Source of the DNA: Gammaproteobacteria bacterium
GTDB taxonomy: Bacteria > Pseudomonadota > Gammaproteobacteria > Immundisolibacterales > Immundisolibacteraceae
DNA length: 10,006 nucleotides
Assembly (NCBI GenBank): GCA_003526065.1
Contig: DQBD01000063.1
Location: forward strand, 1-10,006
Direction: 5' to 3'
Positions 1 through 6,559 of this stretch are shown one piece after another. The notes beneath the pieces are model-generated. The model was not told the origin of the DNA, made no database searches, and was given only the letters and a program-made list of their open reading frames with translations. Each line of letters starts with the position of its first letter. The stretch's first letter is position 1. Made by a program: the position numbers and the translations under genes.

Positions 1-922
1 TGGCCGGGGCGTCCTCCTCGGCCACCATGTCCAGGTCCATGCCGAAGCCGGAGGCCTCCACCTCGTGGCCCCAGATGTCGGCCGAGTAGTACTCCTGCTG
101 GCTCAGTGCGGTGCGCGCGCCCCAGCCAAGCTCCGACAGCCAGCCGGACGGGTTGCCGCAGTAGAAGGTGACGGCCTGGTCGTTGGAGTGCTTGCCGATG
201 TCGATACCCACCGCCAGCTTGCGCTGGCGCACGGCGTGATAGGCCACGCCGAGGTCGTTCAGGTCCGTGTACTCCAGCATCAGGTGGTTGATGCGCTTGG
301 GCATGGGCCCGCCCAGGAAGGCCACCGAGTGCTGACGGTCGTTGCAGTGCATGAAGGTCGGTGTCACCACCGAGCCGTCCGGCTGGCGCAGCTTGTACTC
401 CACCGAGCCGCGCATGCCGAACACCTTGGTGTAGAAGTCGTAGGCCGCCTTGACGTCACTCTGGCGCAGGATGCAGTGCCCAAGCCCCTGATCGCCGGTC
501 ACGAAGCGGCCGTACATGGGCCGGCCGGGATGGAACGGCCGGAAGGCCATCACCTCCGGGCCATAGAACACCTCGGTCGGGTTGCCGCCGGGGTCGTTCA
601 GCTTCAGCAGGCCCAGCACGCGGCGCTCGTCGCACTCGGCGCTGCTGGCCCAGCGGTAGGGAATCTTGGCGGCTTCCAGCTGGGCGGCCATTTCCTCGAG
701 TTCGTCCGGCCCCGGCACGCGCCAGCCGATGTAGGCCATGTCGTCCTCGTTGCTCTGGTGCAGCACGAAACGGTGGTGCCAGTCGTCCAGGCGCAGGTAC
801 TTGCGGTCGCCCTCGCCGGCGTCGTGCAGCTCCATGCCGACGACCTCGGTGGCAAAGCGCTCCCACGCCGCCATGTCGGTGACGTTGAAGCCCATGTAGC
901 CCAGTTCCGTAACCTTGACCAT
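1..922 (-). CDS. Type I extradiol ring-cleavage dioxygenase (VOC family), 3' end cut off by window edge
   Basis: Predicted Fe(II)-dependent cytosolic enzyme that opens a catechol-type ring next to the two hydroxyls, as in the 2,3-dihydroxybiphenyl 1,2-dioxygenase / catechol 2,3-dioxygenase family. About 306 residues are visible, forming two VOC modules. The start is ATG at 922-920, read on minus, with GGAG six bases upstream. All expected active-site residues are seen. Metal ligands are H149 (in GLGHCILRQ), H213 (in INHLMLEY) and E264 (in NPSGWLSELGWG), matching H146, H210 and E260 of BphC from memory. H198 (DRQHSVAFL), H245 (IGKHSND) and Y254 match the catalytic His and Tyr. No stop occurs before the edge, and the roughly 300 aa already seen is near full family length, so little is missing. 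It is divergent from the crotonase/acyl-CoA dehydrogenase pair, which suggests a shared aromatic or polycyclic catabolic role. Enzyme class is confident; substrate is unknown. Confidence 0.9.
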   Translation of the reverse strand, partial: MVKVTELGYMGFNVTDMAAWERFATEVVGMELHDAGEGDRKYLRLDDWHHRFVLHQSNEDDMAYIGWRVPGPDELEEMAAQLEAAKIPYRWASSAECDERRVLGLLKLNDPGGNPTEVFYGPEVMAFRPFHPGRPMYGRFVTGDQGLGHCILRQSDVKAAYDFYTKVFGMRGSVEYKLRQPDGSVVTPTFMHCNDRQHSVAFLGGPMPKRINHLMLEYTDLNDLGVAYHAVRQRKLAVGIDIGKHSNDQAVTFYCGNPSGWLSELGWGARTALSQQEYYSADIWGHEVEASGFGMDLDMVAEEDAPA

Positions 923-1007
923 TGCAAACTCCCCGCTGGTGAACACGCACCACATCCGTTGCGGTGCCGGCTGCCCGGCATTACGCCACGCGGCACCCGC
1001 CGCAACT

Positions 1008-1019
1008 TGACCGAGGTCA
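1008..1019. promoter_or_regulatory. Candidate operator palindrome in the divergent promoter region
   Basis: A perfect inverted repeat, TGACC-GA-GGTCA, sits between the dioxygenase start (922) and the crotonase start (1128). A TTGACC that could serve as a -35 box overlaps its left half. I found no convincing -10 at the right distance. Its location suits a site for a regulator of both divergent genes. No regulator gene is in the window, so its identity is unknown. A 12-bp palindrome in GC-rich DNA can also arise by chance. Confidence 0.3.
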
Positions 1020-1127
1020 GGCCGGCGCCGCCCTGTACCGTCGCGGCGGCCATCGCGTATGCTCCTGAACACACGTCAGGCAGCCCTGACGGGCCCCGTG
1101 CAGAACAAGAGAAGGAGAACCTCGCCC

Positions 1128-1910
1128 ATGAGCGAACCGCAGGTCACCTATGCCCGCGACGGGCATGTCGCCGTCCTGACCATGAACCGTCCCGAGGCCA
1201 TGAACGCCATGTCCGTGGCCATGCTGACGGACCTCACCGACGCGGTGCGCCGCTACGCCGAGGACGACGAGGCCTGGGTGGCCGTGCTGCGCGGCGAGGG
1301 CCGGGCCTTCTGCACCGGTGGCGATCTGAAGGAAGCGCTGGAGCTGATCGGCGACGAGCCGGAGAACTTCTACGTCATGCCGCGCCAGGGCCTGGAAGCC
1401 TTTGCCCTGGTACGCGCCACGCCCAAGCCGATGATCGCCGCCGTGCACGGCTACTGCATGGCCGGCGGCCTGCTGCTGGCCAACGCCTGTGACCTGATCG
1501 TGTCCGGCGAGTCGTGCAAGTTCGGCATTCCGGAAACCTCGGTCGGCATGCCGACCATGGGGTATCTGGACCTGTGGAAGTTCATGGGCCCGCGCGTGTT
1601 CATGGAAAAGGTGCTCACCGCCGAGCCGTTCGGCGCCGCCGAGGCCAAGGCCTGTGGTCTGGTCAACCGCGTGGTGGCGGACGATCAGGTACAGGCGGAG
1701 GCCATGACGCTGGCGCAGAAAATCGCCGGCAACTCGCCGCGCTCGGTGGCGGCCCACACGCAGGCCGTGCGCCTGTCGGTCAAGTACAACCGCGAGGTGC
1801 TGGAAGAGTTCCAGCGGCAGATCTGGGACCCGGTGGTGTTCGGGCAGGACATTCAGGAAGGCCTGTCCTCGTTCCGCGAGCGGCGCAAGCCACAGTGGAA
1901 GAACCGATAG
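1128..1910 (+). CDS. Enoyl-CoA hydratase/isomerase-family (crotonase fold) protein
   Basis: A 260-aa cytosolic CoA-ester enzyme, the usual crotonase length. The chosen start is the ATG at 1128, preceded by AAGGAG with about 10 bases spacing; the frame is open further upstream to 1059 but without comparable support. Visible motifs are the N-terminal LTMNRPEAMNAM (residues 17-28), the first oxyanion-hole segment FCTGGDL (61-67), and the second GYCMAGGLLLANACDL (108-123) followed by FGIPETSVGMP (132-142). Compared with mitochondrial enoyl-CoA hydratase, the second catalytic Glu is kept (E136 in IPET), but the first (Glu144 in GGGCEL) is Leu116. Water addition by the classical two-glutamate mechanism is therefore doubtful; isomerase, hydrolase, C-C lyase or another crotonase chemistry is possible. 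It precedes an acyl-CoA dehydrogenase on the same strand, consistent with a beta-oxidation-like route. Family call firm; exact reaction unknown. Confidence 0.9.
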   Translation: MSEPQVTYARDGHVAVLTMNRPEAMNAMSVAMLTDLTDAVRRYAEDDEAWVAVLRGEGRAFCTGGDLKEALELIGDEPENFYVMPRQGLEAFALVRATPKPMIAAVHGYCMAGGLLLANACDLIVSGESCKFGIPETSVGMPTMGYLDLWKFMGPRVFMEKVLTAEPFGAAEAKACGLVNRVVADDQVQAEAMTLAQKIAGNSPRSVAAHTQAVRLSVKYNREVLEEFQRQIWDPVVFGQDIQEGLSSFRERRKPQWKNR

Positions 1911-1920
1911 AAGTCTGAAT

Positions 1921-1937
1921 CAGTCCATCCCGGACTG
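1921..1937. repeat. Small hairpin after the crotonase gene
   Basis: CAGTCC (1921-1926) and GGACTG (1932-1937) form a perfect 6-bp stem with a 5-base loop, starting 10 bases after the crotonase stop. No T-run follows, so it is not a standard intrinsic terminator. It could be a weak 3'-end or mRNA-stability hairpin, or chance. Confidence 0.35.
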
Positions 1938-1979
1938 CTCAGACCACGGAATCCGAAAGGTGTGACTTTCAGGTTCCTT

Positions 1980-2008
1980 CAACTCAACGCCTGCGCGGCG
2001 TTGAGTTG
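1980..2008. repeat. Perfect 12-bp stem hairpin upstream of the acyl-CoA dehydrogenase
   Basis: CAACTCAACGCC (1980-1991) pairs perfectly with GGCGTTGAGTTG (1997-2008) around a 5-base loop, 75 bases before the dehydrogenase start. A T-tract is absent on both strands. It may act as an mRNA-processing or attenuation hairpin, a regulator-binding inverted repeat, or a dispersed repeat copy. Its length makes chance unlikely. If it stops or cleaves transcripts, the dehydrogenase would be expressed differently from the crotonase gene. Confidence 0.55.
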
Positions 2009-2083
2009 GCGGTACGTCCCTGTGCCGCAGCGCCGCCGAATCGAACCTGTGGCTCCCAGACAACACTTCCTGCGGAGATCGCC

Positions 2084-3247
2084 ATGCTGGAACTGGCCGA
2101 ACCCGAACACATCCGCCTGCTGCGCGACCAGCTGCGGCGTTTCGTGGAGCGCGAAATGCCGCGCGAGGCGGCGGCGCGCTGGGACCGCGAGGACGTGTTC
2201 CCTCGGGACGTGTTCGACCGGCTGGCCGAGCTTGGCGTGTGCGGCCTCACCGTGCCGGAGGAATACGGCGGCGCGGGTGTGGACATCCCGGCCTGCATGG
2301 CGGTGATCGAGGAACTGTCGCGTCGCTCGCTGGCCGTGTCGGTGCCGTACATCATGTGCACCTGCTACGCCGGCATGAACATCAACGAAGTCGGCTCCGA
2401 AGCGCAAAAGCGCGAACTGCTGCCGAAAATCGCCGACGGCAGGCTGATCTTCGCCTACGGCCTCACCGAGCCCGACGTGGGCTCGGACCTGGGCAGCGTC
2501 AAGACCACCGCCGTGCGCGAGGGCAACGAACTCGTCATCAACGGCGCCAAGCGTTTCTGTTCCGGCGCCGACGAGGCCGACTACATCTACACCCTGGTCT
2601 GCAGCGACCGCGCCGGGCAGCGCTACCGGAACCTCTCGTTCGTGCTCATCCCGCCGACCGCGCCCGGCGTCTCCGTCACCGCCTTCGAGTGCATGGGCGT
2701 GCGCGGCATCCACACCACGGACGTGCTTTTCGACAACGTGCGCGTGCCCGTCGGCAACCTGGTCGGCGGCGAAGACGCCTGGAACCGCGGCTGGGACATG
2801 CTGGCCGGGCCGGGGCTGGATGTGGAGAAGATCGAAGTGGCCGCCATCGCGCTCGGCGTCGCCACCGCCGCGCTGGAAGACGCCTGGCAATACGCGCAGG
2901 AACGCAAGCAGTTCGGCAAGGCCATCGGCACCTACCAGTCCATCCGCCACACGCTGGCCGACATGCAGGCCAAGCTCTACACCGCCCGCACGCTGGTCTA
3001 CCAGGTGGCGGGCCAGCTCGGCAGCGAAGGCCGGCACGGCGTCGAAACCGCCATCGCCAAACTCATGGCCACCGAGTACTGCACCGAGATCACGCTGGCC
3101 GCGCAGAAGATCATGGGCGCCTACGGCTACGCCAGCGAATTCCCCATGGAACGCTACGTGCGCGACTCGCTGGCACTGCCCATCTTCGGCGGGTCATCGG
3201 CCATCCAACGCAACAACATCGTCAATTGGCTGGGGCTGCCGAAGTAA
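2084..3247 (+). CDS. Acyl-CoA dehydrogenase (FAD-dependent), IVD-like catalytic Glu placement
   Basis: A 387-aa soluble flavoenzyme that would oxidise an acyl-CoA to the 2,3-enoyl-CoA and pass electrons to ETF. Start at ATG 2084 with GGAG six bases upstream; the frame stays open upstream through a hairpin and lacks a better start. The domain order is normal: N-terminal helical domain, middle beta domain with YGLTEPDVGSD (125-135), and C-terminal helical domain with ERKQFGKAI (273-281) and QKIMGAYGYASEFPMERYVRD (ending at 361). The usual catalytic Glu of the YEGT motif is replaced: the segment reads LPIFGGSSAIQR, with Gly369 at that position. E248 in GLDVEKIEV lies where isovaleryl-CoA and long-chain dehydrogenases carry their catalytic base, so the enzyme is probably active. 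This suggests a branched or bulky acyl-CoA, but that is inference. It follows the crotonase gene by 173 bases; co-transcription is possible. Confidence 0.93.
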   Translation: MLELAEPEHIRLLRDQLRRFVEREMPREAAARWDREDVFPRDVFDRLAELGVCGLTVPEEYGGAGVDIPACMAVIEELSRRSLAVSVPYIMCTCYAGMNINEVGSEAQKRELLPKIADGRLIFAYGLTEPDVGSDLGSVKTTAVREGNELVINGAKRFCSGADEADYIYTLVCSDRAGQRYRNLSFVLIPPTAPGVSVTAFECMGVRGIHTTDVLFDNVRVPVGNLVGGEDAWNRGWDMLAGPGLDVEKIEVAAIALGVATAALEDAWQYAQERKQFGKAIGTYQSIRHTLADMQAKLYTARTLVYQVAGQLGSEGRHGVETAIAKLMATEYCTEITLAAQKIMGAYGYASEFPMERYVRDSLALPIFGGSSAIQRNNIVNWLGLPK

Positions 3248-3391
3248 ACGCCGGCGCGCGATACCTACACCGCCGGATAGCAATCAGTGCCGTAGCGTCG
3301 CAGTCGTAGGCGTTAGGCGCAGCCGTAACCCGCCGGCCCACACTCCGTTGGCAAGCCAAGGCGGACACGAACTTCCCTCTCGGCTCCATTG
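3248..3391. repeat. Intergenic stretch with a degenerate hairpin repeat
   Basis: No gene is seen. Around 3309-3334 there is an imperfect hairpin, with GTTA (3312-3315) pairing TAAC (3326-3329) and GGC/GCC inside it. It resembles the 'gggttacggctgcgcctaaccc' style of dispersed intergenic hairpin familiar in GC-rich gammaproteobacteria; this is recognition from memory, not a search. It marks the boundary between high-GC DNA and the AT-richer nuclease gene. Confidence 0.35.
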
Positions 3392-4312
3392 TTAGGGACT
3401 TTCTTTCAATTTGAATGAAACACTGTAGTACCGCACATCAATGTTGTTTGTCATTTCCAGAGCATACGTCAGCCTCGGATCGTGTTCGCGACAGATGACT
3501 AGACCCTTGACAGTTTGTCCATTTTCGCAAAGGTTTCTTTTAACCCACCCCATATATCGGAGAATTTGCCCCACCACTCGATCCGACGGACGCCCCTTTT
3601 TTAGTTCTATCACTACGAATGATCTCGTCCTCTCCTCAACTGCAAGAACGTCTATCGAACCAATGTCGGTTGCATACTGCTGACCATCATTTCCATCTGA
3701 GTCCTCAAAGACACGAAGACGGCCACTGAAAATCGTATTGAAGTTGCTGACTATGAAGTCCTCAAGATACTTCTCCAGCACGAACTCGCTCGGATCTTCG
3801 ACTTCGGATTCGGCTTCTGGTCGCGCAATGGCAGAACCAGAGCCTTCAACCACACTTCGAAACTGCTCTTCTGAGAACTCAGACAGCGTATGCATAGGGA
3901 AGACAACGCTTGGGAACGACTTATCGCGCGGCTCTGGCTGCCATGCAACATTAAGAAATCCGAGATGGTCAACATGCGGATTCCTGCTGGGCGAAAACAC
4001 AGCTGGACCAGTTATCTTGCCAATACCAGCCAATGCCTTTCTTCCCCTCCTTGCAATCACGTAGTCGCCGGGCTGCATCTCGTGGTAAAACGCCCAAAGC
4101 ATGTTTGTGTACAGCCCCTTGGTCTGCGAAGGTTTATCGGGGTAGGCTCTAGCCACGGCTTCCGCCAACGCATCTCTCGTCATGACTGAAACATCTCCAA
4201 GTTGCTTCCAGCCGATGGATATCACGTTATTGGCAAGATCGAATTGCCAGACTCTATCAAAAAGATCTACTGGCTTAGATTCAACAGGAGCCATTACCCA
4301 GTAACGCGACAT
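3392..4312 (-). CDS. Predicted nuclease: PUA/EVE-like N-terminal domain plus NucS/DUF91-type PD-(D/E)XK domain
   Basis: A 306-aa protein. Residues about 175-306 match the C-terminal nuclease domain of the NucS/DUF91 family: LEKYLEDFI (179-187), QQYATDIGSID with D221, VVIELKKG with E236 and K238, then DRVVGQILRYMGWVK (244-258). The Asp and E-x-K residues form the expected metal-dependent DNA-cutting site. Residues about 1-130 (RYWVMAP, ISIGWKQLGD, MLWAFYHEMQPGDYVIARRG, GIGKITG) look like a PUA/EVE-type module of the kind that reads modified bases; this part is less certain. Start is ATG at 4312-4310 on minus, with GAGGG about eight bases upstream. The DNA is AT-richer than its neighbours (rows 3481-3540 and 3601-3660 count 45% and 43% GC by hand; row 3001-3060 counts 73%), suggesting transfer. 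A role in restricting modified foreign DNA is inference; repair-type or other nuclease roles remain possible. Confidence 0.82.
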   Translation of the reverse strand: MSRYWVMAPVESKPVDLFDRVWQFDLANNVISIGWKQLGDVSVMTRDALAEAVARAYPDKPSQTKGLYTNMLWAFYHEMQPGDYVIARRGRKALAGIGKITGPAVFSPSRNPHVDHLGFLNVAWQPEPRDKSFPSVVFPMHTLSEFSEEQFRSVVEGSGSAIARPEAESEVEDPSEFVLEKYLEDFIVSNFNTIFSGRLRVFEDSDGNDGQQYATDIGSIDVLAVEERTRSFVVIELKKGRPSDRVVGQILRYMGWVKRNLCENGQTVKGLVICREHDPRLTYALEMTNNIDVRYYSVSFKLKESP

Positions 4313-4783
4313 CTCTTATACCCTCGCATAAAATCCTTAACACTACAGCCGTGCGTCGCAAGCGAAGTGCAGCGTAGAAGCCACAGGGCGGACAAAGGCC
4401 GTAAGGCCGTGCCCACGCGGAATTACGCCTCACAGCCCATAACGCACCTTGCCGCGTTCCTCTTCACGTGGGCACGTTTCGCTTTGCCCACCCTACGGCT
4501 CGCTTCTGGAACACCGACTTCTTACCAACAAGCCGCTTGAGGCGACCTGAACGATTCGCCAGACGAATTCCATGTTCCTTCAAAACGTTGTTCACCGCCG
4601 ACGTCTTGAAGTTAGTGTCCGGCAACTGAGCCTGAACAAAGCAACCGGCACGCCGGAGTAGCGCTTGGGCACCGGTTGCAACGTCGCGCCTATCGCCTAC
4701 TCAGTCCATCCCGCCGCACGACTCCCATCAACCGCCACCGACACCCCCTGCTCGGCTGGCCACGGCGGCGCCGCCCGCCCCGG
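4313..4783. repeat. Gene-free stretch with mosaic of degenerate inverted repeats
   Basis: No complete gene is seen. CGTGCCCACG (4408-4417) and CGTGGGCACG (4467-4476) are exact inverted copies. GTGGGCA (4468-4474) also pairs TGCCCAC (4485-4491) across a 10-base loop, followed by CCCTACGG. This is the style of dispersed intergenic hairpin repeats ending in 'GCCCACCCTACG' common in gammaproteobacteria. Near 4441, AACGCACC resembles another such family. The stretch separates the AT-richer nuclease gene from the GC-rich oxidoreductase gene. Confidence 0.5.
4464..4700 (-). pseudogene. Possible remnant of an unidentified gene (3' fragment)
   Basis: An open minus-strand frame of 78 codons between stops has no ATG. 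It reads like a real basic C-terminus, including QLPDTNFKTSAVNNVLKEHG and, immediately after, IRLANRSGRLKRLVGKK. The last residues (VGWAKRNVPT and stop) are encoded by the dispersed repeat, so the original end may have been replaced by repeat insertion. I do not recognise the family. A GTG inside (the V of VNNV) could start a peptide of about 44 residues, but no clear ribosome site supports it. It may equally be a chance open frame. Confidence 0.22.
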
Positions 4784-5797
4784 CTACTGGGAAAGGTCTA
4801 TCACCCGCTTGCCGCGCGCGTGGCCGGTCTGGCCGTCGGTAAAGGCACGGGCGATGTCGTCGAGCGCATACACCTGCCCGACCTGCGCCTTCACGGCGCC
4901 GCTTTCGAGCAGCCGGGCGATGTGCTGCAGGTGCTCGGGGCGCGGCTGCGCGAACACCATCGACACCCGTCGGCGGCCGTCGCGGCGCGCCTGCCAGCGC
5001 AGGCGCATCACGTCCATGAGGCCGCCGAACAGCCACCAGCGCTTGCCGTAACGGGCGGCGAGTTCTTCCATGGAGCGTCCGCCGCTGCCGGTGGTCAGGA
5101 ACACCCCGCCGGGTTTCAGACACGGCAGGTAGCGGCGCGCGTCCAGATCGCCGTAGGCGTCGAACACCACGTCCAGGTCACGCAGCTGCGTCGCGCAGTC
5201 GGTGGCCGCGTAGTCGTACACCGCGTCGGCGCCGAGCCCGCGCACGAAGTCGAGATTGGCCGCCCCGGCACAGGCCAGCACCTGCGCACCCACCGAGCGC
5301 GCGTACTGCACCGCAAAACTGCCGACGCCGCCGGCGCCCGCACTCACGAACACGCGCTGCCCGGCCGCCAGGCGCGCGCCACGGGCGAGCGCTTCGAGTG
5401 CCGTCACGCCGACCAGCGCGGCACTCGCCGCCTCCTGATGGCTCACGCTGGCGGGCTTGTGGACAAAGCGTTTGGCGGGCGCCGTTACCAGCTGCGCAAA
5501 CGTGTGCCCCACCCCGCCGCTGACGAGCCCGAACACGGCGTCGCCGGGCTTGAAGTCGGCCACGCCATCGCCCACCGCTTCAACCACACCCGAGCAGTCA
5601 CTGCCCGGGATCATGGGCATGCGCTGGCCGGGAATCAGCCGGAAATACCCGGCGCAGACCTTCCAGTCGATGGGGTTCAGGCTCGCCGCGTGCACGCGCA
5701 CGCGGATCTGCCCGCGCCGTGGCGGCGGCGCGTCCGCCACCTGCGCCACGCGCAATCGGTCCGCCCCGCCATAGCCATCCAGTACTGCTGCTCGCAC
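4784..5797 (-). CDS. Zinc-free MDR-family oxidoreductase (NADPH:quinone reductase-like)
   Basis: A 337-aa cytosolic protein of the medium-chain dehydrogenase/reductase superfamily. It starts with GTG at 5797-5795 on minus, preceded by AGGGGAG at workable spacing. The N-terminal GroES-like catalytic domain carries ASLNPIDWKV (38-47) and MIPGSDCSGVVEAVGDGV (62-79). The Rossmann domain carries the nucleotide-binding loop AGAGGVGSFAVQYAR (153-167), and the C-terminus ends RGKRVIDLSQ. The zinc-ligand GHE motif of alcohol dehydrogenases is absent, which places it with quinone oxidoreductases, enoyl reductases and the RTN4IP1-like group. Expected reaction: NAD(P)H-dependent reduction of a quinone or an activated alkene. 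The substrate cannot be read from sequence. It is transcribed away from the DUF427 gene and shows no operon partner. Confidence 0.88.
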   Translation of the reverse strand: MRAAVLDGYGGADRLRVAQVADAPPPRRGQIRVRVHAASLNPIDWKVCAGYFRLIPGQRMPMIPGSDCSGVVEAVGDGVADFKPGDAVFGLVSGGVGHTFAQLVTAPAKRFVHKPASVSHQEAASAALVGVTALEALARGARLAAGQRVFVSAGAGGVGSFAVQYARSVGAQVLACAGAANLDFVRGLGADAVYDYAATDCATQLRDLDVVFDAYGDLDARRYLPCLKPGGVFLTTGSGGRSMEELAARYGKRWWLFGGLMDVMRLRWQARRDGRRRVSMVFAQPRPEHLQHIARLLESGAVKAQVGQVYALDDIARAFTDGQTGHARGKRVIDLSQ

Positions 5798-6180
5798 GGC
5801 TTTCTCTCCCCTCGATAGGCCCGCCGGGCGGGCACGTGCCGATTTTCGTCACGGCGCGGAGCGCCGCTGACAAAGGTCCTCGTACGGGGGCTCGCCGCGC
5901 CCCCAATGCACCTGCAATGCCGGTGACACATCGCAAGCGGCCGGCGACGCCCGCGGCCTGCAATCGGCTGCAAACATACCGCGCCTGGGCCGTGGCGGCA
6001 TCGCGCCCGGGGCATCCGCGCCCGGGCGGGAACCGGAGTACTGTTGACGCTGGCGTGGTCGGCGGCAACTCACCGACCACCCCGTGCGCAAGCTCAGGTA
6101 AGTTGGCTGACACCTGACAGGGCGTGTCACGTGCCCTTCGCCGGCCACCCGGCGCGCCCCACACCCCGAGGAGAACTGCC
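5798..6180. other. 383-base divergent intergenic region, no gene seen
   Basis: This region lies between the divergent MDR oxidoreductase and DUF427 genes. It contains an 8-bp hairpin, GTGGTCGG (6055-6062) with CCGACCAC (6073-6080), and a weaker inverted pair TGACAC (6108-6113) / GTGTCA (6124-6129). Either could be an operator or leader structure for the DUF427 gene. I see no coding frame with a convincing start, and no clear promoter. Confidence 0.4.
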
Positions 6181-6462
6181 ATGAAAGCCATCTGGAACGG
6201 TGCCGTCATCGCGCAATCCACGGACACCGTGGTCGTCGAGGGCAATCACTACTTCCCCGCCGACGCGGTCGACCGCCGCCTGCTGCGCGACAGCACCACC
6301 ACCTCGCAATGCCCGTGGAAGGGCACGGCGCACTACTACACCGTACAGGTGGACGATGCCCGCAACGAGGACGCCGCCTGGTACTACCCCGACCCGAAAC
6401 CCGCGGCGGCGGAAATCGCCGGCCACGTGGCCTTCTGGAAGGGTGTGCAGATCACGGACTGA
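6181..6462 (+). CDS. DUF427 family small protein
   Basis: A 93-aa protein starting at ATG 6181 with GAGGAG seven bases upstream. It matches the single-domain DUF427 (PF04248) pattern: MKAIWNGAVIAQS at the start, VVVEGNHYFP (17-26), the central CPWKGTAHYY (44-53), and WYYPDPKPAAAEIAGHVAFW (67-86). The family is a small beta-rich cytosolic fold of unknown biochemical function that is widespread in bacteria. Length is typical and nothing is missing. Neighbours give no clue: it is divergent from an oxidoreductase and convergent with a membrane protein. Confidence 0.9.
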   Translation: MKAIWNGAVIAQSTDTVVVEGNHYFPADAVDRRLLRDSTTTSQCPWKGTAHYYTVQVDDARNEDAAWYYPDPKPAAAEIAGHVAFWKGVQITD

Positions 6463-6559
6463 CCCGCCTGCAACTGCTGTAGCGCCGGACACAGAGCGGC
6501 GCCACCACGCACCGGCGCACACCGCACCGGAAAACACCGGCACCGTTCCGCGCGCGTCG

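Noticed and set aside
2006..2083. Earlier TTG start for the acyl-CoA dehydrogenase
   Set aside because: It lies in the arm of a hairpin, lacks a ribosome site, and would add residues unlike the family; ATG 2084 fits family length.
1979..3037. Long minus-strand open frame opposite the acyl-CoA dehydrogenase
   Set aside because: Antisense shadow produced by high third-position GC; no recognisable motif and it overlaps a clear gene.
4202..4540. Plus-strand open frame over the nuclease start and the repeat region
   Set aside because: Composition is not protein-like, it overlaps the supported minus-strand gene and runs through repeats.
3248..4783. Insertion sequence or prophage fragment carrying the nuclease gene
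   Set aside because: No transposase, integrase, clear terminal inverted repeats or target duplication could be seen; only composition and dispersed repeats suggest transfer.
4676..5818. Long plus-strand open frame opposite the MDR oxidoreductase
   Set aside because: Arg/His/Ala-rich shadow translation with no ribosome site; the minus strand carries the full MDR motifs.
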